Assembly: GCA_003427395.1 (NCBI GenBank)
Contig: BFEA01000183.1
Span: 2,026,170 to 2,072,550, forward strand
Source: Chara braunii
Taxonomy: Eukaryota > Streptophyta > Charophyceae > Charales > Characeae
Length of the DNA: 46,381 bases
Direction of reading: 5' to 3'
The position numbers and the translations under genes were made by a program. Below are positions 21,630 to 30,514 of this stretch, piece after piece (within the stretch, counting starts at the first letter, position 1; every line of letters starts with the position of its first letter). The notes under the pieces were generated by a model that saw only the letters and a list, made by a program, of their open reading frames with translations, was not told the DNA's origin and did no database searches.

Positions 21630-21902
21630 TTATCTTGCAATTTTGGTACATTCAGCAGTAGATGTCGCAAGTTGTTCATTATATCGTTGAGGGTGAGCTA
21701 GGGTTTCAATTACTGTTCTACCTGTCCGACCTCGAGCCATAGCGAAAAACCTGGCATCCATTCCACCTTCAGTAGCGGCCTGACGAAGCTTACCTCTGAT
21801 CCGGGCTCCCTGCCATCTATACTCCATGAAGGAAAGAAGACGATCCTCTAATTCCTGAATTTCTTGGGCAACTAACTCATTATCCCCATCGTTATTTAAG
21901 GT
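21630..21902 (-). pseudogene. LINE ORF2 linker between endonuclease and RT
   Basis: Reads LVAQEIQELEDRLLSFMEYR, then GARIRGKLRQAATEGGMDAR and FFAMARGRTGRTVIETL before a stop at 21630. Similar Arg-rich segments precede the RT in plant LINEs. The frame differs from that of the RT core, so a shift lies at about 21550-21630. Confidence 0.65.
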
Positions 21903-22105
21903 ATTTTGTTGTGATATAAATATAATACAAAATATTATAATATTAATTATATAATATAGATTTTTTTTTCATATATATTTTCTATTTATATATCAAATGT
22001 AATTGAAAGATCTTTCAATAGAATGAAACTTTGTACTTTAGCTCAATGTTATTATAAAAAATCAATTTATTGCAATTCATGAATACGTAGGTGGAGTCTT
22101 GATTC
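21903..22105. other. AT-rich insertion within the LINE
   Basis: About 200 nt of extreme A/T content with long TATA/ATAT words (for example 21910-22010), no reading frame, set between two recognisable LINE segments. It could be a small transposon or a replication-slippage product; no clear terminal inverted repeats or target duplication were seen. Confidence 0.5.
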
Positions 22106-22126
22106 ATTGGAATGACGTTCAGCTGC

Positions 22127-22540
22127 TCAAAACTTTGAATATTCATTGCATTTACGGCCTAGGAAAAGAAGGCCGTCGTTGAACCATGTTATGTTATCAT
22201 GAATGAGGGTCTTTTGTAGGCGCCAATAATTCCAAACATCCTTAAGGTAGGTCTTGAATCTTTCTATATTTAGAAGGGATGTATTTAGCTTGTAATAGCC
22301 TCTACCTTGGTCTGTTTTTTTGGAGAAGGACAGCAGGACAATGCACATAACATGATCCAGTCCAGGTAGAGGGCTTCTGGGAAACATTTCGGCTGTTTGC
22401 ACTGCACCTTCTAGCTCTTCAGAGAGGAGGATCAGATTTATTCGTGACTTCGACGCTATCCTTGAATGATTTTTTCTAAAGCATGAAAATGTGCGAAGTG
22501 TGGGGTTTAATCTTCTAAAAGAATAAAAAAGATTAAAGGA
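22127..22540 (-). pseudogene. LINE endonuclease C terminus and connector
   Basis: Same frame as the endonuclease upstream, after a TAA at 22541-22543. ASKSRINLILLSEELEGAVQ matches the end of the AP endonuclease (the S-x-IDL/INL strand), followed by HVMCIVLLSF and a connector ending NEYSKF at 22127. Confidence 0.75.
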
Positions 22541-23090
22541 TTAGGTAAGATTAGCCATCATTGCTTCGTCCGCTGCTCCGTAATCTGGACATGGGTCCGG
22601 GATGCACCACCGGTCTAATGAGCGATCCGGAGCAACATTAAAGTCCCCGGCGATGATGACCGGAATACCCACAGGGAGCTTGGGGATTAGGGACCCGAAG
22701 AAGTGTTGTTGATTACCTGCTTCGTCTGGCCCATACACACACAAAACTACTACAATCTCTAGGTCTAACATCGCAAGGATGTATGCCCATCTTCCTTCTT
22801 TTTTGTCGACTTCCCAGTAGATCGGGTCTACTTTGGACCCCGACGGGATCCAAATTGCTACTCCTGCACTCCCTGGGCGAGGAGCGTGCGCCCGGAAGGC
22901 TGTGTGGGGCCAAATCTGTTTGTGACAATGATTATGGGAGACAGTGTCCATTAAGTGAGTTTCCTGAATACAAATGACATCAGACCCATTCCATACCTCC
23001 TATTCCTTCGAGTTGATCATACATAGCTTACTTCTTTTCAAATTTTGCAGAGGCCAGACCGTTAACGTTTAATGATCTAAGGTCTAAGTC
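22541..23090 (-). pseudogene. LINE AP-type endonuclease
   Basis: Reads SLNVNGLAS (about 23060-23085) in one frame, then after a shift and a TAG (about 23008) reads DVICIQETHLMDTVSHNHCH, AGVAIWIPSGSKVDPIYW, LEIVVVLCVYGPDE and IIAGDFNVAPDRSLDR, with GDFN at 22637-22648. QETH and GDFN carry metal- and phosphate-binding residues of the exonuclease III/AP endonuclease fold, which nicks target DNA to start integration. It lies directly upstream of the RT in reading order, as in L1 ORF2. Confidence 0.9.
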
Positions 23091-23214
23091 TGCCTGCCTT
23101 TTAGTGAATTTTCACAATTTATCCCTATTGTATAGGGCATCAATTACTTGGTACTTATCTATATTAAAAGGAGCAATATCTATCCATCCAATCAACTAAA
23201 GAATAGTTACTAGA

Positions 23215-23535
23215 TTATATATTTACAGTATTACCCAGATCTAGCGACTGACCTAAGTCCAACAGACCTCCTAGTGCCAAAACCTGTTGGCTCAGGAGAC
23301 GTACAAGTAGTGTACCCACATCTATTTCGGACCAGAAGCAACAGACTTTGATCTTCATTAGCTGCAGTTCCATGAGGAGATCCTGATTGAGCCAGTTCAG
23401 GTTGGTCTGCTTTCCGGACTCATATTTGAGAAAAACATCCCATTCTGCCAGACGTTGCTCTCCTCCCGTTATAAATAATGATGCTATACTTTCAGCGGGG
23501 ATAAAATTTTTAATAAATCTAATTACTTCAAACAA
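23215..23535 (-). pseudogene. LINE linker segment between ORF1 and endonuclease
   Basis: An open frame reading FEVIRFIKNFIPAESIASLF, AEWDVFLKYESGKQTNLNWL through to LDLGQSLDLGNTVNI and a stop at 23215. No known domain. Its upstream end is cut by the inverted-arm insertion. Confidence 0.5.
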
Positions 23536-24047
23536 CCATTTCGTCAAAACGGACATATTATATTTTTTGAACGAAATCAAAACTGACTTTTTTTGCCAAA
23601 ATCCGGTCGGAATTTTTTGCTCNNNNNNNNNNNNNNNNNNNNNNNNNNNNNNNNNNNNNNNNNNNNNNNNNNNNNNNNNNNNNNNNNNNNNNNNNNNNNN
23701 NNNNNNNNNNNNNNNNNNNNNNNNNNNNNNNNNNNNNNNNNNNNNNNNNNNNNNNNNNNNNNNNNNNNNNNNNNNNNNNNNNNNNNNNNNNNNNNNNNNN
23801 NNNNNNNNNNNNNNNNNNNNNNNNNNNNNNNNNNNNNNNNNNNNNNNNNNNNNNNNNNNNNNNNNNNNNNNNNNNNNNNNNNNNNNNNNNNNNNNNNNNN
23901 NNNNNNNNNNNNNNNNNNNNNNNNNNNNNNNNNNNNNNNNNNNGAACGCCGGACCCCTATGAGCAAAAATTTCCGACCGAATTTTGGCAAAAAAAGTCAG
24001 TTTTGATTTCATTCAAAAAATATAATATGTCCATTTTGACGAAATGG
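23536..24047. mobile_element. Inverted-arm (foldback/MITE-like) insertion holding the N gap
   Basis: The left arm 23536-23622 and the right arm 23961-24047 are reverse complements over 87 nt with four mismatches, three of them C/T. The arms start CCATTTCGTCAAAA, contain TATTATATTTTTTGAA and CTGACTTTTTTTGCC, and end near TTTTTTGCTC. They sit inside LINE coding sequence. No target duplication is evident at the outer ends (left flank AAACAA, right flank CTATGC). The unsequenced interior may hide a longer hairpin or an internal sequence. Confidence 0.8.
23623..23943. other. Assembly gap (321 N)
   Basis: Run of N between two inverted arms. Palindromic arms are a common reason for assembly failure. 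Confidence 1.
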
Positions 24048-24856
24048 CTATGCTTAATAAGGGGATCCCCTGCTTCACGACTAGCCTGAGTGGAGTGAGA
24101 GAGGAAGGGGGATGTGGTTCCCATAACGGTTACTTCACCATAGGTTGCTTCCTGAGGTACGGATAAACCAACTTCCCAATTATCATCTTTCCGTCTAACT
24201 GGTAACAAAACGATCACAGTCTTTGCAGGGAGTAATACTCCCTGTCCTTTCAACAGACGGTGTTTCAGCCTCTGCCTCTTAGAGGTAAGTTCAGACTCAG
24301 AGGACGAAAATAGAGGATGAGAGAGTGACAAGGCACAAGAGTTATGATGGTGATCATCCGGGAGATCTTCTGTAAGGTCAACAACCTGTGGAGTTCGTTG
24401 ATCCGTTAAAGGCTCCATATGATCCCTTTCCGCCCGAGAAGAGTTATATACCACTATTTCCTGATTCGTACCTTCTTGGGACTCCCCTCGTGTGTGACCA
24501 CTATTATCTGGTTCAACAGATCCTGTTGCCCCTGCCCCTCGTGTGTGACCATTGTTATCCGATTCAGCAGATTTTGTTGGCTGGGTACTAATTGCAGCAG
24601 CCGGGAGGAGACACTCACTTTCCACATGCAGGTTAATTCCTTCGATGTCGTTTCCCCCCCCCTCAGCGGCCGGGAGGAGACACTCAGTTTCTACATGCAG
24701 GTTAGTTCTTTCGATGTCATTTTTCCCCCCATCATTGCCAATTTTAGTATTGGAGAGCAAGAGTTGTCCATGTGCTATGCCTGGGGAGTGTGACACTTGC
24801 TCATTGTGGGCTGTCGATGACAGATTGAGTGTGGGATTTCGGATCCCAGATCCCAC
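24048..24856 (-). pseudogene. LINE linker ORF with in-frame internal duplications
   Basis: About 270 codons are open from 24856 to the insertion, the longest uninterrupted frame in the LINE. It has no known domain and is rich in Glu/Ser/His, with NDIE...NLHVE.ECLLPAA twice (23-residue repeat) and SGHTRG/NGHTRG twice (17-residue repeat). DLPDDHHHNSCALSLSHPLF and a basic SKRQRLKHRLLKGQG segment follow. It lies between the ORF1 zinc-knuckle region and the endonuclease and may be the ORF1 C terminus or a spacer domain. The last codons before 23957 belong to the inserted element. Confidence 0.5.
24484..24738. repeat. 51-bp and 69-bp in-frame tandem duplications
   Basis: CCCCTCGTGTGTGACCA starts at 24484 and 24535 (period 51). 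CCGGGAGGAGACACTCA starts at 24601 and 24670 (period 69). Both periods are multiples of three and keep the minus-strand frame open. Confidence 0.93.
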
Positions 24857-25040
24857 TCTAATAAATCTTGACTGTGCTTACCCGAGACAACAGACTAGGA
24901 CTGACGATTAATGAGTAAAATGTTTTTTTCCCTGGTGAGGTCAGATATAATTTCTCTGAATCTGGACATGATTCCATTCTCCGCTGAAGTATGCAGAATC
25001 TTCAATGGCAGTTGTTTTAAATTATCAGGTTCCTCCGTTG

Positions 25041-25781
25041 TCACTTGTATTTCCTCCACGCTGGGAGGAGGGAGCCTAATTCGTTGAAAGGCAAAAAACC
25101 TTCAGATTTGCTTTCCCCCGCATTTTGCATTGTGTCTTGTGAAATTTGACTATTATTGAGAAGGTTCAACGTGACACGACTAGATTTAGGTTGCTCTATA
25201 ATTTGGTCCTCTTTGTGCTGTTTTTCAAGACCGGTCTCTTGTTGAGACTGTTTAGGCAGTGACACCGTCTGTTCCTTTGCTTGTGATTGTTGTTGGGGAC
25301 AAAACAGTTGTGCCTCTTGTGAATCATCTCCTGCTGAAATCAGTGGCAGAAAACGATTGTGTACGTTCGGAAGCAGATGAGCTTCCTTCAGGCCTTTGAG
25401 CTTGAATCAAGAGGAGAGTATCGAAAGTAATTTGATACGAATATCCTCCCACATTAGACCTCTAGAGGGTCCTTGTATTAAAAAAGAAGTTAAACTTTCA
25501 CTATTAACCAGTAATATCATCAGTTCATTGGAGATGTGAGGCCAATGATCAGTGGACAGAGTCGGATGCTGTTCTTTTAGATTATATAGAATCCAGTTTG
25601 CGATTTTACAGACGACTGAGTTCAAATTCACTGTTACCGAAGAAGTGTTGCTTGCAGCAGGATTCACCAAGGGGGGAGGAACATTGGAATGAAGGATTTT
25701 TATCTCCATCGGATCGGGCTCAAAAGCCTCCTTGAAGGGGTCTACCTCCATAGGGACTGTACCAGTCTCTGCATTAGACAT
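25041..25781 (-). pseudogene. LINE ORF1-associated segment
   Basis: One frame from ATG 25781 reads MSNAETGTVPMEVDPFKEAF and IANWILYNLKEQHPTLSTDH, reaches a TGA at 25407-25409, and resumes as FKLKGLKEAHLLPNVHNRF, Gln-rich QQQSQAKEQ and SLPKQSQQETG before stopping at 25041. No recognised domain. The Gln/Glu-rich composition and position suggest a linker of ORF1. Confidence 0.45.
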
Positions 25782-25963
25782 TTCTTTTCATGAGTTCCTT
25801 TCCCGCTCTTCTTCCTCTCCTTTGCTGTTTGTTCCTTTGCTGTTCTAATGACCTAATAACTGAGAGGGAGAAGCAACGTGGGTGTTTTCAAATCCTTTCT
25901 TCTTGATCTCCCTCCATTCTGAGATTGTACTGTTCTTTGGGATGTAGTCCACGACTTTGGGAC

Positions 25964-27004
25964 CTAGTGAGAGTCCCGTGGCAGATGATGAAAGAGAGGA
26001 GAACTGGTTTTCTGTTTCTGAAGATTACCACTCTCCCCACCCTTGTGTCTTCCTTCAGCCCCCTTTTGCTGATTGTTCTCTCCTCCCATATTCGGGTCAG
26101 TGTGTTCTTTGATCCCATTCTTCTTTGAGCGTGCGTTCAGTGTTTTTGCAGATGCTCTTTGCTTGTTGGATTGGCCGTGTGTCTGCACATGCGACTGTTG
26201 AGGAGGGAGCCAGTCCGAGGGGGGACGGGGCGTTTTGTGGAAATCGCTCCTTCCTTCCCACACCCAGCCCATCTGTTGTCCTGCAGGATTCACATCCTCT
26301 CTATAGACCCATCCTTCATGCCCTGGTACCACCGGTACCCATCTGTTGGGTCTCTGTGGGTCTCTTTTGAGGCGCAGATCCAGGTGAATCGCGTGCTAGG
26401 GGTGATGGGAGCAAGCATAATCCGTGTGGAGATGTCCATAGGCCTTGCATTTAAAGCACCACAGTGTGAACTTATTAGCGGTATAAATCTGGAAAACTCG
26501 TCCTCCCATCTTGAACGGAACTATGTCATCGAGGGATAAAAGTTGATCCTTAGGGAAATCGAGGGCTAGCATCAAGTAATCATCCCTCTTGGCGACATAG
26601 GAGGGCAGCGGATTAATGAAATCCACTATCCGGAACTGCTGGCCGAAATCATGAATGAATGCAGCCTGAATTTCAATTGGGATGTGCCTTAACTCAACCC
26701 AGTAATAATTTCTCATCATATGTTCCTTCATTTCCTCAGGACCAACTTTCTTAGGTAACCAGGGATAAATCCTAACCTCGGAACGATCCCAAAACAACTT
26801 TTTTCAGACATCCATTCTTACCTTATCTTTGCCGAACAGACTCAAAATCGTGAACACCGTTGGAGTAATAGGTTGAATTAGGAAGAATTCCGTCACCCCT
26901 TCCGACCCCTCCCTCAACGATTCCAGTCTCTTGCAAATGAATTTAATCTTGTCATTGACCGATCGGTATGCCGCATCATCATAGAAAATCCAGTTTCGAG
27001 GCAT
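25964..27004 (-). pseudogene. LINE ORF1 core: DUF4283-like region and zinc knuckle
   Basis: One frame starts MPRNWIFYDDAAYRSVNDK at 27004, meets TGA at 26804-26806, continues KKLFWDRSEVRIYPWLPKK, YYWVELRHIPIEIQ, DYLMLALDFP and FKMGGRVFQIYT, and ends with WCFKCKAYGHLHTDYAC (26411-26458). After a TAG at 26396-26398 it resumes as a basic, Gln-rich tail to 25964. The order of a WVELRHIP-type fold and a zinc knuckle resembles the DUF4283 plus CCHC arrangement of plant LINE ORF1, which binds element RNA. The knuckle spacing is CX2CX4HX6C rather than the usual CX2CX4HX4C. Confidence 0.75.
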
Positions 27005-27863
27005 GTTTGGTGTAAACTAGGTCTCGTTGAGGCAATTTGTCCGACGGATATGCTTTCATCAGAGTCTTCCTTCCCCCCTGGTCTATTACCAATTGTTCCG
27101 ATGGGAGGAGGAACAAAGACAGAAAGTAAGCCCTTGCAGAAGAAAGATTCCTGAGAGGGACTTCCAGTTCTTTTGCTGGAGTTCCCACTGGGTCAATCGA
27201 TGGTCGCTGGATAGTCCGTGTTTTATCCTGCAGAGATTCCCTTACACCGTGTGCCCATGAGGGTTGCTGGGCTGCTTGTGGTACTGGCTGCTTTGCTGAA
27301 GTACCTTTTTGTGCTGACCGAGTGGATTGTGATACTTCTTGCATCCTTTCATCCTCTGTTAGTATTTCATCGTCATTATCTTCGTTTCCATCATTCTATT
27401 CATGCATTATCAAATTTTGCCCTTCGGATGCAGTGGATTCTTCTGTTCTATAGAGACTGACTGCAGAGGCGGAAAGTCTGAAGAAGAGAGGAAGGCGGTG
27501 GAGACAACTGTGATGGTTGCAGATTGACTCATTGACACGATTCCTTTTGTGATCAGGGCAGCGATAGGTGTCAGGGTATTCAGGGAGGTCCCTTGAGATG
27601 ATATGAGTTTTCTCCATTTTCCTGCATGGTACCTGGCAGGCCTCCTCTGTAACGGTCAGGGGTTGTTCTCCCGGACGAGCATACGGAGCACCCATCTGTT
27701 TAAACAATGCATGCCTCATTGCTCCCTGGTAAAAGAGCATTGAGCCAGGCCCCTTCGTTCTTTTAAGACCCAGCTTCATGAGAAGAATGAGGGGATGGAC
27801 CTTGTGACAACAGACCGTTTCTATCCGACGTGAAAATGAAAATTTTGATCTTCTCCTGTTCAA
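26979..27863 (-). pseudogene. LINE ORF1 N-terminal region
   Basis: A frame from ATG 27863 (MNRRRSKFSFSRRIETVCC) runs to TAG 27396-27398, then continues in the same frame through an acidic segment (NDGNEDNDDEILTEDE) and QEVSQSTRSAQKGTSAK to a stop at 26979. Near 27010-27030 the reading shifts to the ORF1 core frame. No known domain. Low-complexity N termini are usual for ORF1, but the part upstream of 27398 could equally be 5' untranslated sequence. Confidence 0.45.
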
Positions 27864-27918
27864 CAGATACTACACGATTTATTCTGATTAGTATTGCGAA
27901 AATGCGTTTAGACACGTG

Positions 27919-27920
<2 letters not shown>

Positions 27921-28009
<89 letters not shown>
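27921..28009. repeat. (TA)n microsatellite, 89 nt
   Basis: Uninterrupted TA dinucleotides next to the presumed 5' end of the LINE. Confidence 0.98.
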
Positions 28010-28012
<3 letters not shown>

Positions 28013-28542
28013 GCTTGAAATCCAATGGTGTAAGGGAAAATCAAGGCTTAGAAGAGGGGAGAGGTTATAGGCAATGCGGTGGCTGAGTTAGGAGGGTCTT
28101 ACCAAAAAAAGTAGATCCGGGATATGAAGCTCGTCTTCTTCACGCAACTTATGATGTAACCAGTCCTCCCGACCGATGCCGAAGACCTCACCGTTCTCTG
28201 GTAATCTATGAATAACCACAATCTTGGTGTCTCTATCCTTGACCTATATGCCACCTCTTGGACACTCTAGTTTTACTCTTCTGCCACATGTGTATGAGAT
28301 AAACGAAACTTTTATGAGCTTTATGATCAAATTCGGTAAGATTGATAAAAATTTTGCCCTTCCTATATTTGACTTGGCGCGGTTGACCTATGCTTTCGCG
28401 AACGGATTAGCGAGAGTAAAAATGTGGGGCAGAGGGAAGGAAAAAAGTTAGCTATATGGAGGACGAAATTGACGCTGAGCCCGAGGGATTATGACGCCGA
28501 TGCATGATCAAATACCCACTTCGACCTAATCTTCTTATGGTG
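28010..28542. other. No feature recognised
   Basis: Unremarkable sequence; a plus ORF at 28224-28451 has no domain. Confidence 0.4.
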
Positions 28543-29040
28543 CTGGGTGAGAAACGTTCGTTCTCAGCGTTCTAATACCCTTAGGCGAGGAAGAACAAGG
28601 GACTTCCAGACTGAGGAGAAGGCAATTTTGAGATTGATAAATTGACAGAGCTACTTCTATTCAGCCTAACATTTAAAGTTTAAACTACCATAAATAACTA
28701 CAAATTTGTAGCCCGATGATCTGGTGAGCAAACAACTCTGAAATTGGCGACTCACTCAATTTGTCGTTGTCGAGCGATGAAGCTTGAGCATTTATTCTTC
28801 ACGGCCTGGGTGAGATACTTTTGTTATCAGCGTTCTAATACCCCTAAGCGAGAAAGAACAAGAGACTTCCAAATTGAGGAGAAGTTGTTGAAATTCATAA
28901 ATTGACAGGGCTACTCCTATTCAACCTACCATTATGACTACCATAACTAACTGTGAAGTTGTAGCCCGATGATCTGATGAGCAAGCAACTTTGAAATTGT
29001 TAAGTCTCTCAATTTGTCATTGCCAAGCGCTGAGGCTTTC
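28543..29040. repeat. Diverged tandem duplication, period about 263
   Basis: CTGGGTGAGA with TCAGCGTTCTAATACCC starts near 28543 and again near 28806. Both copies include AGAACAAG.GACTTCCA, AATTGACAG.GCTACT, and TTGTAGCCCGATGATCTG. Identity is moderate, so this is an old duplication. Confidence 0.92.
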
Positions 29041-29380
29041 GTCCTTCACACACTTCCCTTTTCCGGGGCCTTCTCTGCATTTACTCCATCCATGCAAACC
29101 AAGTGAAAGTCAACATGAGATGAACCTCTTATCGTGTTCAAGCACGATGACTATGAAGTATCTACGCGGGGTGCAGGAAGCAGCAAGTTTCAGAAACGAT
29201 GTGTTTCTGGCTCAGAGCAGCTTTCCTGAACCTGACGTGAAGCCACGTCAGCCTGTGACGTGGCCACGTGCAAGGGCCTCAGAGCCTAGGCAAGTTAGCG
29301 TGTACCTAGACCAATAAAGGGGCTAGAAGCAAGTACTAGCCAGCTGAGGAGAGAGAGGTAGGAAGGGGTGTATGAAAGTT
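29041..29380. other. Sequence with an ACGT-core cluster, no gene recognised
   Basis: A 108-codon plus ORF (28991-29317) has no domain. The notable content is the ACGT cluster listed separately. Confidence 0.4.
29233..29270. promoter_or_regulatory. Cluster of four ACGT cores including a CACGTG G-box
   Basis: ACGT at 29235, 29245, 29258 and 29266, in TGACGTG, CACGTCA, TGACGTGG and CCACGTG contexts. ACGT cores are plant bZIP and bHLH binding sites. The same bases form alternative 7-bp hairpins (29233-29239 with 29244-29250; 29244-29250 with 29256-29262) and a 12-bp palindrome at 29258-29269. A regulatory role is inference, since no gene is recognised next to it. Confidence 0.3.
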
Positions 29381-29478
29381 AGTTGGAAATCCTGAAGCCA
29401 CGAAACTATCGGCGAGAGACTGTCAAGCTAGCTGAAAATCCCGAAGCTACAAAGCTATTGGCAGGAGACTGTCGAAAC
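29381..29478. repeat. 49-bp tandem duplication
   Basis: AGTTGGAAATCCTGAAGCC at 29381 and AGCTGAAAATCCCGAAGCT at 29430, each ending in GGAGACTGTC or a close variant. Confidence 0.9.
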
Positions 29479-29662
29479 GCATGGCGGGAGATTAAAAAAT
29501 TAAAAAGTGTTATCAGAGTTGGTGGGGCGAGAGAAAGGGAACAAGTGATTGTTGGGAGCAGGAGGAGGGAGGATCGACGAAGGCAGAATCGAAGGGGATG
29601 GGAAGTATAAAGAGGGGAAAGAGAAAAAGAAAGGGGGGGGGGCGTACGAGTGCAGTTCGGGA

Positions 29663-30514
29663 TCACGAATGTTTGGCCCACTCGTCAAGCATGCAGTAGT
29701 CCTCGATCGCCGAGATCGTCCACGGTGGTGAGGCGGGCAAAGGAGAAGTGGCGCACGGGTCAGCGGTACGTGCTCGAGGGCTCGATATACGAGTCGACAA
29801 TGCACTGCGTCGTGTGCGGCCCGTGAGAGCGAGCGAGAGAGAGAGGGAGAGATAGAAAGAGAGAGAGAGAGGGGGGGGGGGTCTCAGTGGGAGTGACTCA
29901 GAGCGCTCGGAGAAATGGTGTGAACCGCTGCGCACTGGAAGGCGCAACGGAGCAGAGGGTGCGGAAGGTAGAGCGTGGAGGCGGAGAAAGGTAGAGGTGC
30001 CTGGTGCATCCGGAAGGTGTGATCGGGCACGATAAGCATTTCGGAGAAGAAGGTGCCCTGCACTGCAAGTGCGAAGAGGCAAATCAAGTTGACAGAGCGA
30101 GAAGTGAAGAGAGACTCGAACGGGATTCCACCGAGTTGATTGACTTCGTCCTGAACTGACGGGCGGATCGTGTGCACGTGACAAGGGCGTCCTCGTTCGT
30201 ACGACCCACCATGGTGACGACTGATCAAGAGGGCCGCTGGTAGAGTGGAGACGCTTCTCACTTCCAGCTCGGAGTTGGGAGGCTAACAAGGATGTAGCCT
30301 TGGAGCCAGTCCAAGCTGCTCTCTGGAAGTCGTTCATCGGCGCCAGCAAGGAGCCTCCGCTTTGTCGGGGATTGGTGCGTGGTCCGTTCGTGCGGCGTTC
30401 ATCTTCACTCCTATCTGCTGTGTTGCCTGACGATCTGTCAGCGACGTGGGTGATTGGCAATAATTTGGTGACACATGCGATCTCGAAGCGTCGGGAACAA
30501 CAGACGACAAACAA
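29663..30514 (-). other. Uncharacterised 283-codon ORF, probably not a gene
   Basis: The longest non-repeat ORF in this part, open from 30514 to 29663. It is Ser/Arg/Pro/Leu-rich and crosses the GA tract near 29835-29870 (SLSLSFYLSLSLSLAL). A second minus-strand frame (30261-29884) is also open and less skewed (for example VNQLGGIPFESLFTSRSVNL). No domain was recognised in either. A short exon of an intron-bearing gene is possible but unsupported. Confidence 0.15.
29820..29881. repeat. GA-rich microsatellite with G run
   Basis: Imperfect GA repeats ending in about 11 G. Confidence 0.9.

Larger units (their letters stand above)
18025..27863 (-). mobile_element. Degenerate L1-like LINE with nested insertions
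   Basis: Read on the minus strand, the order is ORF1 with a nucleic-acid-binding zinc knuckle, a long linker ORF, AP-type endonuclease, reverse transcriptase with FADD, a C-terminal CCHC finger, a roughly 350-nt 3' untranslated region and a poly(A) of 41 nt (18065 down to 18025). This is the plan of plant L1-type non-LTR elements. The span of about 9.8 kb exceeds a usual L1 because of an inverted-arm insertion holding the N gap (23536-24047) and an AT-rich insertion (about 21903-22105). Many in-frame stops and several frameshifts make it inactive. The 5' limit is set by the first ORF and the adjacent TA microsatellite and is uncertain. No target-site duplication was identified. Confidence 0.9.

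Noticed and set aside
23530-24053. Target-site duplication for the inverted-arm element
   Set aside because: The flanks AAACAA and CTATGC do not match at any usual length.
18415-27004. Alternative genetic code (TGA read as Trp or Arg)
   Set aside because: TAG and TAA also interrupt the frames, frameshifts are present, and the chromovirus uses TGA as a terminal stop. Decay is simpler.
17900-28100. Target-site duplication for the LINE
   Set aside because: Sequence beside the poly-T (CCTAGGCAAGGG) has no clear match near the presumed 5' end. The TA tract obscures the junction.
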